The translations under genes were made by a program, and so were the position numbers. Shown here piece after piece: positions 1-8,095 of a DNA stretch of 64,000 nucleotides. Position 1 is the first letter of the stretch. Each line of letters starts with the position of its first letter. The notes under the pieces are model-generated. The model saw only the letters and a program-made list of their open reading frames with translations. It was not told the origin of the DNA and searched no databases. Source of the DNA: Halorussus salinisoli. GTDB lineage: Archaea > Halobacteriota > Halobacteria > Halobacteriales > Haladaptataceae. The stretch is from contig SZNP01000010.1 of the NCBI GenBank assembly GCA_005239435.1, positions 62,001 to 126,000 of the forward strand. The letters are read 5' to 3'.

Positions 1-555
1 AACCGCACCGAAGACGAGTATCGTCCCTGCGGCCGCCGCGAGCGGCGACCACCCGCGGGCGAGCAGACCGCCCAGCAGGAGCCCCCGATACAGCATCTCC
101 TCGACCCACGGACCCAGCAGGACCGGTCCGACGACGACCATCGCGAGGGTCGCGGGGTCCGCCAGCGAGTAGGAGAAATCGCCGACCTCGTAGCCGAACG
201 CCGAGGTGACGGTGGTCGTGACCGGAAAGACGCCGAGACCGACGACGAACGCCGCGACGACGGCGAGAAGTTCTCGCGCCGTCGGTCGTCGGAACGGAAA
301 CGCCGCCCGTCGCTCGGCGGGCGAGAGGACCGCGTACGTGCTGGCGACGACAGCGAGGTTGGCGAGACCGTAGACCAGAAACACCGTCGGCACGTCGAAC
401 TCGTTCGGTCCGGTGCCGGTGAGTCCGCCGACGACCGCGAACGCCACGACGACGACCGGCATCGCCGCGGCGGCGGCCCCCACCGCGACCAGCGACCGGT
501 CTTCGAGCGCGGTCTCGCCGATACTCCCGTCCCACTGTCTGGTCGAGTGGCTCAT
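1..555 (-). CDS. CPBP-family intramembrane metalloprotease (C-terminus cut by window edge)
   Basis: The frame is open from an ATG at 555 to the window edge, giving 185 codons with no stop, so the gene is truncated by the window and not by mutation. After a polar N-terminus of about 20 residues it alternates hydrophobic segments, as expected for a multi-spanning membrane protein. Residues 152-158 read EEMLYRG, the EExxxR motif of CPBP (CAAX protease/Abi) glutamic-type intramembrane proteases. The later conserved histidine motifs lie outside the window. The substrate is unknown; family members process prenylated proteins or act in bacteriocin self-protection. The family call is firm and the role is not. 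Confidence 0.85.
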   Translation of the reverse strand, partial: MSHSTRQWDGSIGETALEDRSLVAVGAAAAAMPVVVVAFAVVGGLTGTGPNEFDVPTVFLVYGLANLAVVASTYAVLSPAERRAAFPFRRPTARELLAVVAAFVVGLGVFPVTTTVTSAFGYEVGDFSYSLADPATLAMVVVGPVLLGPWVEEMLYRGLLLGGLLARGWSPLAAAAGTILVFGAV

Positions 556-616
556 AACCGGATGATGACACATCTCTTGTAAGAATATTCCCACTCGTCT
601 CCAGCGCGAAGTCCGA

Positions 617-1087
617 CTACTCGTCCGTCGCTTCCTTCTTGATGAGGAACTTCATGTCGCCCTCGAAGACGACGGTGTCCTCCTGATTCGTCATCGTGGT
701 GTCGATGACGACCAACCCGGCGTCGTCCCGACTCGAGATGTCCTTGGTCTCCACGACTTCCATGTCGAGCGAGATGGTGTCGTCCATGTGGACCGGATTC
801 GGGATGTCCATGTAGTTCATCCCGAGGAACGCCAGCACCGTCCGCTCCAGAATCCCGGTGCGGTAGACGAACCCCGTCGCCAGCACGAACGTCATCGGCC
901 CGTGGGCCACGCGCTCGCCGAAGTACTCCTCTTCGGCGTACTCCTTGTTGGTGTGGAGTTCGGTCCAGTCGCCCGCGAACGCCGAGTGCATCACGAAGTC
1001 GTACTCCGTGACGGTCCGGCCGACGCTCTCGAAGGTCTGGCCCTCCTCGAAGTCCTCGAAGTGGTGTGGCGTGTAACTGTAGGGCAT
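617..1087 (-). CDS. MaoC-family (R)-specific enoyl-CoA hydratase/dehydratase
   Basis: This 156-aa single hot-dog-fold protein matches MaoC-like dehydratases. The signature AGDWTELHTNKEYA supplies the predicted catalytic pair Asp40 and His45, followed by the ERVAHGPMTFVLA segment of the active-site helix. Family members hydrate trans-2-enoyl-CoA to (R)-3-hydroxyacyl-CoA in the cytoplasm, in fatty-acid, PHA or branched acyl-CoA routes. Other acyl-CoA genes follow within 15 kb (thioesterase, PaaK, thiolase, hydroxyacyl-CoA dehydrogenase), which fits such a role, but no operon joins them. A TATA-like ATTTTAT lies about 25 nt upstream of the ATG, suggesting a leaderless transcript. The exact substrate cannot be read from sequence. 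Confidence 0.85.
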   Translation of the reverse strand: MPYSYTPHHFEDFEEGQTFESVGRTVTEYDFVMHSAFAGDWTELHTNKEYAEEEYFGERVAHGPMTFVLATGFVYRTGILERTVLAFLGMNYMDIPNPVHMDDTISLDMEVVETKDISSRDDAGLVVIDTTMTNQEDTVVFEGDMKFLIKKEATDE

Positions 1088-1108
1088 ACGTCGAGATTCG
1101 CTCGGTGA

Positions 1109-1118
1109 CGATAAAATT
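1109..1118 (-). promoter_or_regulatory. TATA-like box of the MaoC gene
   Basis: On the minus strand an AT-rich ATTTTAT lies about 25 nt before the start codon in otherwise GC-rich sequence. This is the spacing of haloarchaeal leaderless promoters. The assignment rests on position and composition only. Confidence 0.5.
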
Positions 1119-1186
1119 CTATGGTATCTGCGGTGATGGGAGAAAAGGCGATGGAATCGAGACGTCCATCTGGACGGAGTAAGGAG

Positions 1187-1480
1187 CTAGCTACTCCCGA
1201 CTCCAAGGAGTCACCGCACAGCCCCGCACCGCGACAGCCTCACACCTCTCCAGCCTCCTGCGTTGCTCGCTCCGCTGCGCTACTCGTCCACCGGAAGACG
1301 GTCCTGCTCGCTTCGCTGCGCGCGCAACGACTTCCGAGCGGTCGGTCACGTTCGTTTCCGACGACCTCGCGCGCAAAGGTGCGGCCTCACACCACGAGGA
1401 CGCGCCAGCGCGCGCCGGATGAATGCTCGGAACCGCCCAGTAGTACCTCACCAGCGCGCTCCCGGCCGGAGTTCCCCTCG
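1187..1480 (-). repeat. Dispersed hairpin-rich intergenic element, copy 1
   Basis: Read on the minus strand, this gap shares ordered blocks with 52925-53265 and 57128-57372: GCGCGCGAGGTC, AACGTGACCG (after an AACGGACGTGACCG-like stretch), CGAGTAGCGCAG, GAGCAACGCAGG, TGGAGAGGTGTG, GCGGTGCG, CTGTGCGGTGACTCC and GGAGTAGCTAGCT. It is the most diverged of the three copies and lacks the second internal hairpin seen in the others. Short open frames through it read differently in each copy and are treated as chance. The rest of the 498-bp gap between the MaoC gene and the thioesterase gene holds only the two promoters. Confidence 0.7.
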
Positions 1481-1552
1481 GCACGAATCCAGCTATCGAC
1501 GTTCTAGATATAGAAAATCAATGCTCTTAGAACTATTTTGATACCTGAAACC

Positions 1553-1562
1553 AAAATATAAG
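1553..1562 (+). promoter_or_regulatory. TATA box of the PaaI-type thioesterase
   Basis: The sequence AAAATATAAG lies 24-33 nt before the ATG at 1586, inside a 70-bp AT-rich stretch that ends the GC-rich repeat element. Position and composition match a haloarchaeal leaderless promoter. Confidence 0.65.
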
Positions 1563-1585
1563 TATTCTTCGCGCCAACTGCCGTC

Positions 1586-1987
1586 ATGACAGAAATCCCC
1601 GAAGACCGCCGCGAGCGAATCGCGTCCGACCCGTTCTGCGAGAAACTGGGCGTCGAACTCGCCGACCTCGGACCCGCCACCGCGACGACCGAGTTGACGG
1701 TCACCGACGACCTGCTGAACTTCCACGGGACGCCCCACGGCGGAGCAATCTACTCGCTGGCGGACGCCGCGTTCGCGGCCGCGTCGAACAGCGAGGGCGA
1801 CACCGCGCTGGCGATGGAGACCAACATCTCGTACTTCGAGGCGGTCGAAGTCGGCGAGACGCTGACCGCGACGGCCGGGCGCGTCCACCAGCGCGGTCGG
1901 ACCGCCTCGTACCGCGTCACCGTCACCGACGAGCGCGGCGACGAAATCGCCACCTTCCGCGGCCGGGTGTACCTCCCCGGAAAGTGA
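1586..1987 (+). CDS. paaI: PaaI-type hot-dog thioesterase
   Basis: This 133-aa single-domain acyl-CoA thioesterase carries the PaaI signature: LNFHGTPHGGAIYSLAD at residues 44-60, with HGG at 51-53, predicted catalytic Asp60 and Asn68 in the following helix. PaaI enzymes hydrolyse aryl- or hydroxyphenylacetyl-CoA to rescue CoA. A phenylacetate-CoA ligase gene lies 3.4 kb downstream, so a role in aromatic acyl-CoA turnover is plausible but inferred. The start is set by the TATA box 24-33 nt upstream. The sequence around the stop codon is duplicated in tandem downstream (see findings). Confidence 0.85.
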   Translation: MTEIPEDRRERIASDPFCEKLGVELADLGPATATTELTVTDDLLNFHGTPHGGAIYSLADAAFAAASNSEGDTALAMETNISYFEAVEVGETLTATAGRVHQRGRTASYRVTVTDERGDEIATFRGRVYLPGK

Positions 1988-2131
1988 CTCCCCGGAAAGG
2001 TGACCCCCGGGAAGTGACCCGGCGAGGGTAGCCGCGCAAACGGATCCAGCGAGCGTCGCCGAGGGTCGGCCTGGGAACTTTCGCTCTTCCAACGGAAATT
2101 CTATGTGGGCCGGTTCCGAACGAATCTTTCA

Positions 2132-3469
2132 ATGGCTCCTTCTGGAACTACGCTCGCCGAAACGCTCACTGCTCTCGAAACCGGAGGAGCGGCGGACGAA
2201 CCCGTAACGGCGAGTGAGGTTGCCGAGGAACTCGGCTCTGACCGCCAGACGGCCCGCGACAGACTCGACGAACTCGTAGAGCGCGGCGACGTCGAAACCA
2301 AGGTGGTCGGAGACGACGTCCGCGTCTGGTGGGCCGTCGACCGGGGAGACCGAGACCGGGACCTCGCGCGATACGAGGCCGTCGTCGAGACCATCAACGA
2401 CGGCATCTACGTCAAGGACGAGGAGAACCGATTCACGCTCGTCAACGAGACCTACGCGGAGATGCTCGGTTACTCACCCGACGAACTCGTCGGGCGCGAC
2501 TCCTCGTTCCTCGTCAGCGAGGAAGTGATGGACGCCGCCGAACAACTGTACAGCGACCTCCGCACCGAGGACCGCGAGTCGAAGACTCTCGAAGCGACGA
2601 TGGAGACGACCGACGGCGAGACGATAGAGACCGAAGCGAGCTTTGCACTCATTCAGGGCGACGACGAGGACGAGCGCGTGGGCGTCGTCCGCGACGTGAC
2701 CGACCGGAAAGAGCGCGAACGTCGTCTCGAGCGGCAGAACGAGCGACTCGAGAGTTTCGCCAGCATGCTGGCCCACGAACTCCGGAACCCCGTCACCATC
2801 GGACAGATCTACGGTCGGCAACTCCCCGCGGACGACGCGCCGGAAGCGGTCGAGTACGTCACGGACGCGTTCGACCGAATCGAGGAGATGATAGACGTAC
2901 TGCTGGTCCTCGCCCGCGGACGCGAGGCGGTCGGGGAATCGGCCCCCGTTCCGCTCGCAGACACGGCCAGAGAGGCGTGGGAGGACGTTGAAGCGCCCGA
3001 CGCGACGTTGGAGGTGGCGACCGACCGCGTGGTGCGTGCCAACGAGACGTACGTCCGACACCTCTTCGAGAACCTGCTCGAAAACGCGGTCGAACACGGG
3101 GGTGCAGACGTTACCATCACGGTCGGCGACGTCCCGAACGACTCCGCGAGCGACGCGGATGGAGACTCGACGGACGAGTCCGTCGGCACCTCGGCCGGCC
3201 GAAGTGACGACGAGGCTCGTCGGGAAGCGACCCCGACTCACGGCGGCTTCTACGTCGCCGACGACGGGGAGGGAATCCCGCCGGAAAAGCGCGAGACGGT
3301 GTTCGAGGCGGGGTACACGACGGCGGAGTCGTCGGGCGGCACGGGAGTCGGACTGACGTTCGTCCGCGAACTGGCCGAGACGTACGAGTGGGAGTGTACG
3401 GTGGCCGAGAGCGACGCGGGTGGGGTGCGGTTCGAGTTCTCGAACGTCACGCTCTGTTCCGACGGGTGA
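2132..3469 (+). CDS. PAS-domain sensor histidine kinase with N-terminal HTH
   Basis: This is a 445-aa protein starting at the ATG (MAPSGTTL); an in-frame GTG 27 nt upstream is possible. An N-terminal winged-helix-like region (residues ~5-70, VTASEVAEELGSDRQTARDRL) precedes a PAS domain (~80-190, FTLVNETYAEMLGYSPDELVG). The HisKA segment has its phospho-acceptor His215 in MLAHELRNP. The HATPase domain shows an N-box (HLFENLLENAVEHGG), G1 (DDGEGIP) and G2 (GGTGVGLTFV). A low-complexity acidic insertion of about 35 residues sits between N-box and G1. No membrane segment is visible, so it is probably a cytoplasmic sensor. No response regulator lies beside it, and the ligand is unknown. Confidence 0.85.
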   Translation: MAPSGTTLAETLTALETGGAADEPVTASEVAEELGSDRQTARDRLDELVERGDVETKVVGDDVRVWWAVDRGDRDRDLARYEAVVETINDGIYVKDEENRFTLVNETYAEMLGYSPDELVGRDSSFLVSEEVMDAAEQLYSDLRTEDRESKTLEATMETTDGETIETEASFALIQGDDEDERVGVVRDVTDRKERERRLERQNERLESFASMLAHELRNPVTIGQIYGRQLPADDAPEAVEYVTDAFDRIEEMIDVLLVLARGREAVGESAPVPLADTAREAWEDVEAPDATLEVATDRVVRANETYVRHLFENLLENAVEHGGADVTITVGDVPNDSASDADGDSTDESVGTSAGRSDDEARREATPTHGGFYVADDGEGIPPEKRETVFEAGYTTAESSGGTGVGLTFVRELAETYEWECTVAESDAGGVRFEFSNVTLCSDG

Positions 3470-3556
3470 CGCCAGTTCCCGACGGAGACGCCACAGCCGA
3501 ACCAGTAACTTATTTGTCTGCTCCGGGTCTCGGTTCGAACGTACACGAGTGATACC

Positions 3557-3766
3557 ATGGACAGGAGAGCAGTACTCGGTAAGTCCAAGGCCGAACTCGT
3601 CATGGCACGAGTCGGACAGGTGATGGCCGCGAGCTACCTCCTCTTGCTCCTGCCGGTGCTTCCGGTCCTGCTCGCGTACGTCGTCCTCCACGAGGTGGTG
3701 GACCGGTTCACGGGTTCGACCGACGAGCGGCAGTACGAACCTCGAATCGGAACGCAGTCGCCCTGA
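3557..3766 (+). CDS. Small single-span membrane protein, unknown function
   Basis: This 69-aa protein has a strongly hydrophobic core (YLLLLLPVLPVLLAYVVLH, residues ~27-45) flanked by charged ends, giving one transmembrane helix. A TATA-like AACTTATTTG lies about 45 nt upstream, leaving a short leader. I recognise no family. Its length, codon use and promoter support a real gene. It sits alone between the histidine kinase and a Tat lipoprotein. Confidence 0.6.
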   Translation: MDRRAVLGKSKAELVMARVGQVMAASYLLLLLPVLPVLLAYVVLHEVVDRFTGSTDERQYEPRIGTQSP

Positions 3767-4023
3767 CCTGTCGTTTCCAGGGCACTCACGCGAACACCGC
3801 AATCGCCAGCGTTCCGTCTCGGTTGCGTCTCGCGCTCACGAGCGAGACCGACCCCACGCACTTCGTCGAGTCCTCCCTGCTGTCCGGTCGCCGACCTCGG
3901 AGCGAATCCTCGCTATCGAGGAGTCCGGCGCGTCGGGTCGTCCTTCCCTGGTGAACGTCGTCGCCCACCGACTAGCAACTTCAATTCATGCATATTTTTG
4001 AACCGCGAGTGTCATCCATCGGT

Positions 4024-5331
4024 ATGAAACGCCGCCCGTTCCTCCACCTCGCGGCCGGCGCGGCAGCCGCGACTGCTGGCTGTGCCGGTACGTCCGACAC
4101 CTCCGCGGAACCGACCCACGCGACCGCCTCGGGCACCGCCCCGACTCGGATGGCGGTCGCCGACGACTCCCCGGACGACGCGGCCCTCTCGGTCGCGGGC
4201 GTCGAGACGTTCGATTACGTCGTCCGACTCAACGACCTCGGCGACGACCCGGACGGCGGAGTCACTGCCGTCTCCGACCTGACCGACCGCGAGCGAGAGG
4301 TCGTCACCACCGCCATCGGCGGGAGGTACGAGACGCGCGACCCGCCGCAGTGGCTCCGCAAGTTCGCCAGCGGGACCCCGTTCGTGGAGCGCGACGGGAC
4401 GTACTACCGACTCGAAAACACCTTCCCGACCTATCGCGTCACCGCCGAAACCGTCCCGCAGAGCGACGTGGCGGGCGAAGTCGCCAGCTACGACGCGTAC
4501 GAACGCGCCGTCACCCACGACGGCTACGTCACCAGCGGTCTCCTGCGAATCGCCCGCCGGGAAGGCATCGAGTTGAGCTACGTCTGGCCGTCGCTCGACT
4601 CGTTCTTCGAGACCTACGACGCCGTCCGATACCAGGGCGAGGTCGTCTCCTTCTCGGTGGAGGCCACGGACCCCGGCCCACCGTACGAGATTTCGGCGAC
4701 CGAAGTCCCGGTCTCGGAGGCGGTCGGCGGGTCGGTCTGGAACGCCGACGGGGCCTCCGAGCGGACCCGCGAACTCCTCGGGCGCGCGGGTCGGGCCAGC
4801 GGCGCGTACGGGTTCGACCGCGCGCCCGCGGACCTGCTCGAGACCCTCCAGTCCCACCAGTACGTCTACCTCGACGGCACCTTCTACACGACTTACGTCG
4901 AGAAGCGCGACCCGGTTCCGGTCTCGGTGGCGGCCGAGGTCCGGAACGGGCGACTCCACCTCGCGCTCCGCAACGACGCCGAGACTGAACTCCGACTGTC
5001 CAGCGGCGCACCCCGGCCGTTCGGCGTCGTCCGGTGTCGCCCGACGACCGACTCCGACGCTTCCGCTTCGACCCGTCTGCTCTGGACCGACGCCTACGCC
5101 GACAGCGACCACGTTCGCACCGACGACCGCAGAGTCGAGTTGGTGAACGACGTCGCGCTCGTCTCGACCGTCGCGCCCGGCGAGTCGGTCGCCGAGACCT
5201 ACGCGGTCCCGGCCGACCTCCCGCCCGGCGAGTACGTGGTCGAGGGGTCGCTCGGCGTGCGAGGTGCCAGTGGCCAGGAGAACGACGACGGTTCCACGGT
5301 CCGATACCGCGTCACCTTCTCGGTCGCGTAG
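4024..5331 (+). CDS. Tat-exported lipoprotein, unknown function
   Basis: The mature start is MKRRPFLHLAAGAAAATAGC: twin arginines at 3-4, a short hydrophobic stretch and a lipobox ending at Cys20. This indicates Tat export and lipid anchoring, the usual route in haloarchaea. A longer frame from 3988 would bury the signal peptide, and the TATA-like CATATTTTTG about 28 nt upstream supports the later ATG. The 435-aa product has no catalytic motif I recognise. Its C-terminal third (RLHLALRNDAETELRL, then a PGESVAETYAVPADLPPGEYVVEG stretch read in two parts) resembles an immunoglobulin-like beta-sandwich. It is probably a surface protein. Confidence 0.8.
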   Translation: MKRRPFLHLAAGAAAATAGCAGTSDTSAEPTHATASGTAPTRMAVADDSPDDAALSVAGVETFDYVVRLNDLGDDPDGGVTAVSDLTDREREVVTTAIGGRYETRDPPQWLRKFASGTPFVERDGTYYRLENTFPTYRVTAETVPQSDVAGEVASYDAYERAVTHDGYVTSGLLRIARREGIELSYVWPSLDSFFETYDAVRYQGEVVSFSVEATDPGPPYEISATEVPVSEAVGGSVWNADGASERTRELLGRAGRASGAYGFDRAPADLLETLQSHQYVYLDGTFYTTYVEKRDPVPVSVAAEVRNGRLHLALRNDAETELRLSSGAPRPFGVVRCRPTTDSDASASTRLLWTDAYADSDHVRTDDRRVELVNDVALVSTVAPGESVAETYAVPADLPPGEYVVEGSLGVRGASGQENDDGSTVRYRVTFSVA

Positions 5332-5413
5332 ACGCCGCCCCGCCGTAGTTCGCCCTGCGATGGCAGGCCGACCTTCTCACAGTTTCACAGAGGGGAAACG
5401 AAAGCGCGAGAAA

Positions 5414-6712
5414 CTACTCGTCCTCTGTTCGGTGGTCGAACACGCGCTTGACCTTCCCGACCTCGGTGCGGTCCACGACGCCTGGCCCGACGACCTCGAT
5501 TTCGTCGGGTTTGACCTCCAGGGTCTCTTCGAGTTCCCGGCGGATATCGCGCTCCAGTTCGTCGTGAGTCCCCTCGTAACCTTCGTCGTACTCCACGGTG
5601 AGTTCCATCGTGTCGAGGTTCCCCTTCCGGTAGAGGTCGATGCGGTAGTGCGGCGCGACGTGCTCGATGTCCACCATGACCTCCTCGATCTGGCTCGGGT
5701 AGACGTTGACCCCGCGGACGATGATGAGGTCGTCGGTCCGGCCGGTCACGTTGTCCATCCGGACCACGGTTCGACCGCAGTCGCACTCCTCGTAGGTCAG
5801 CGAGGTCATGTCGCCCGTGCGGTATCGCAGGACCGGCAGGGCCTCCTTCGTGAGCGAGGTCAGGACGAGTTCGCCCTCCTCGCCCTCGGGCAGGACCTCG
5901 CCGGTTCCGGGGTCGACCACTTCGGGGTAGAAGTGGTCCTCCCAGACGTGAAGCCCGTTCTGGACCTCCTCGCACTCGATGGAGACGCCCGGTCCGATTA
6001 TCTCCGAGAGACCGTACACGTCCACTGCGGTCACGTCGAGGGCCTCCTCGATTTCGTCGCGCATGGGGTCGGTGAACGGTTCCGCGCCGATGACGACCGT
6101 CGAGAGCGGGAGGTCCCGGGGGTCGATGCCGCGCTCCTCGGCGGCCTCCGCGAGGTAGAGGCAGTAGGAGGGCGTACAGGCCAACACGTCGCTCTCCAAA
6201 TCCTGGAGCATGTCCAACTGCCGCGACGTGTTGCCCCCGCCGGTCGGGATGACGCAGGCCCCTAACTCCTCCACGCCGTCGTGGAAACCGAGACCGCCGG
6301 TAAAGAGACCGTAGCCGTAGGCGTTCTGGATGACCTGTTCGGGCCGAACGCCCGCGGCGTACAGCGACCGGGCCATCACCTCGCGCCAGGTAGCGAGGTC
6401 CTCGTCGGTGTAGCTCACGATTTTGGGCTTGCCGGTGGTGCCCGACGAGGCGTGAATCCGGCGCACCTCGTCGTGTTCGACCGCGAACAGGCCGTCTGGG
6501 TACTCGTCGCGGAAGTCCTCCTTGGTCGTGAACGGGAGTTTCGAGACGTCCTCGACCGATTCGACGTCCTCCGGCGAGACGCCAGCGTCGTCCAGCGCCT
6601 CGCGGTAGAACTCCACGTTCTCGTAGGCGTACTCGACCGTCTCGGCGAGTCGCTCGTCTTGCAGGTCTCGCAACTCCTCGCGCGGGGCGGTTTCGATCTC
6701 GCTGTAGCCCAT
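5414..6712 (-). CDS. paaK: Phenylacetate-CoA ligase (AMP-forming)
   Basis: This 432-aa member of the adenylate-forming superfamily has PaaK length and order. The P-loop-like motif HASSGTTGKPK sits at residues 87-97, with the PaaK-type N-terminal helices before it and YRTGDMTSL near the C-terminal subdomain. It is predicted to make phenylacetyl-CoA, or a related aryl-CoA, from the acid, ATP and CoA in the cytoplasm. No ring-epoxidase (PaaABCDE) genes are present nearby, so the downstream route is not shown. The gene is monocistronic, with converging or independent neighbours. The broader aryl- or acyl-acid range typical of archaeal homologues is possible. Confidence 0.88.
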   Translation of the reverse strand: MGYSEIETAPREELRDLQDERLAETVEYAYENVEFYREALDDAGVSPEDVESVEDVSKLPFTTKEDFRDEYPDGLFAVEHDEVRRIHASSGTTGKPKIVSYTDEDLATWREVMARSLYAAGVRPEQVIQNAYGYGLFTGGLGFHDGVEELGACVIPTGGGNTSRQLDMLQDLESDVLACTPSYCLYLAEAAEERGIDPRDLPLSTVVIGAEPFTDPMRDEIEEALDVTAVDVYGLSEIIGPGVSIECEEVQNGLHVWEDHFYPEVVDPGTGEVLPEGEEGELVLTSLTKEALPVLRYRTGDMTSLTYEECDCGRTVVRMDNVTGRTDDLIIVRGVNVYPSQIEEVMVDIEHVAPHYRIDLYRKGNLDTMELTVEYDEGYEGTHDELERDIRRELEETLEVKPDEIEVVGPGVVDRTEVGKVKRVFDHRTEDE

Positions 6713-6804
6713 GTTAGATACTATTTCGCAAGAGGGGGTCTAAACTGTTTGGTCGTTCGTGTCGGTTCTATCTCGTCGAAAGCCCTGCTCGGTCGCCGGA
6801 TGGT

Positions 6805-7839
6805 TCAGAAGACGGACTGAACGACCACCAGAGAAACCGCGCTCACGACACCGAGCGTGAGCGCGAGGACCGCGAGCGGCCGAATCCCCGTGGCACGCAG
6901 GTCGCTCACTGCCACGCTGGTTCCGAGTCCCGCGAACGCCACGAGGAACGCCGAGCGGTAGGTCCGTTCGACGAGAGCGAGTTCGGCGTCGGTGAACACG
7001 CCCGCGCTGGCGAGGACGACCAGCGAGAGGAAGCCGAGGACGAACTTCGGGAAGCTATCCCAGAGACTCCGGAGGAAGGACGCGCTCGACTCGGACCCGG
7101 CCCTCGAACTCGCGTCGGCGTACAGAACCGAGTAGACCACGACCAGTCCACCCAGCAGGACGTTCCGGGCCAGTTTCGCCACGGTGGCCCACTGTCCGGC
7201 GACCTCCGAGTAGGCGAACCCGGCGGCCGTCACGGGGCCCGTGCTGAACATCGTCAGCCCCGCCCAGATGCCGAACACGCGGTCCGGGAGGTCGAGGGCG
7301 TGGCCGAGCGCGGGGTACGTGAAGAGCGTCAGGGCGTCGAAGAGCAGAATCGTGCTGGTCGCGTAGGCGACGTGGTCCTCGTCGGCCCGGATGGCTCCCG
7401 CGACTGCGACGACCGCCGAGACGCCGCAGACGCTCGCGCCCGCCGCGACCAGCGACCCGAGTCGGCGCTGGAGGTGGAAGCCTCGCGCGAGCAACTCCGC
7501 GACGGCGAGGGTGAAGACGACGACGCCGACGACCGTGACGAGCAACCTCGGACCGGCGTCGAGGAGAGCGTCGAGCGAGACGCGAACGCCCATCAGGACG
7601 ATGCCGACCTCTAACCAGAGCGTGTAGGTTCCGACGCCGGGTTCGAATCTGGTCGGGACGCCGACGGTGTTGGCGAGGACGACGCCGACGAGAACCGCGG
7701 CGAGGAGCGCGGGAATCGGAGCGACCGCCGCGACACCGCGGGCGACGAGCGCGAGCGCGACGAGGAGTCCGAGACCGGGGAGGAGCCCGAGACCGGCGAG
7801 CAGTCCGGGTCGAGACCGAGGAGTTCGAGGCGAGTTCAT
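6805..7839 (-). CDS. YeiH/UPF0324-family putative sulfate exporter
   Basis: This 344-aa polytopic protein has about ten hydrophobic segments and the conserved features of the UPF0324 (YeiH) family, such as the AAGASVCGVSAVVAVAGA and YATSTILLFDALTLF regions. An in-frame extension to 8064 is basic and proline/arginine-rich, so the ATG at 7839 (MNSPRTPRSRPG) is chosen. That ATG sits 2 nt after the stop of a 42-aa miniprotein gene, suggesting coupled translation. The family is annotated as a putative sulfate exporter, but direct transport evidence is limited. Confidence 0.8.
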   Translation of the reverse strand: MNSPRTPRSRPGLLAGLGLLPGLGLLVALALVARGVAAVAPIPALLAAVLVGVVLANTVGVPTRFEPGVGTYTLWLEVGIVLMGVRVSLDALLDAGPRLLVTVVGVVVFTLAVAELLARGFHLQRRLGSLVAAGASVCGVSAVVAVAGAIRADEDHVAYATSTILLFDALTLFTYPALGHALDLPDRVFGIWAGLTMFSTGPVTAAGFAYSEVAGQWATVAKLARNVLLGGLVVVYSVLYADASSRAGSESSASFLRSLWDSFPKFVLGFLSLVVLASAGVFTDAELALVERTYRSAFLVAFAGLGTSVAVSDLRATGIRPLAVLALTLGVVSAVSLVVVQSVF

Positions 7840-7841
7840 CG

Positions 7842-7970
7842 TCAGAAGGCGACCCACGCCGCCGCGACCACGAGGTGGCCGACTACCACTGCTCGCCACC
7901 CTCGGTCGAGACCGGCCCACCATCGACTCGCCCGATCGCCGAGTTCGCGTAGTGACTCCTCGCCTGCCAT
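7842..7970 (-). CDS. 42-aa membrane miniprotein upstream of the YeiH gene
   Basis: An ATG-started frame encodes 42 residues: a charged amphipathic start (MAGEESLRELGDRASRWWAG) and a hydrophobic helix ending AVVVGHLVVAAAWVAF. Codons are strongly G/C-ended, as in the neighbouring genes. Its stop is 2 nt before the YeiH start, the spacing of co-translated genes. It reads as a single-span membrane miniprotein that may partner the permease. I know no named family for it, and the evidence is coding-like composition and spacing only. Confidence 0.6.
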   Translation of the reverse strand: MAGEESLRELGDRASRWWAGLDRGWRAVVVGHLVVAAAWVAF

Positions 7971-8061
7971 TTCGTTCCGAACTGGAGTCTCGGCGGGTTA
8001 GGCTTTTCTGGTTCCGCGACGGCGTACCGCGGTCCGGGTCGGCGCAACCGGCCCACAACGG

Positions 8062-8072
8062 CAATTATTTCC
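8062..8072 (+). promoter_or_regulatory. TATA-like box of the thiolase/HMGS-like operon
   Basis: CAATTATTTCC lies 24-34 nt before the ATG at 8096 in GC-rich surroundings. This fits a leaderless promoter for the two overlapping genes downstream and supports the chosen start. Confidence 0.6.
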
Positions 8073-8095
8073 TCCGAGACCCACACAGTCCACCC

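Noticed and set aside
7667..8095. N-terminal extension of the first thiolase
   Set aside because: It is antisense to the YeiH and miniprotein genes, Arg/Pro-rich, and upstream of the TATA-like box at 8062.
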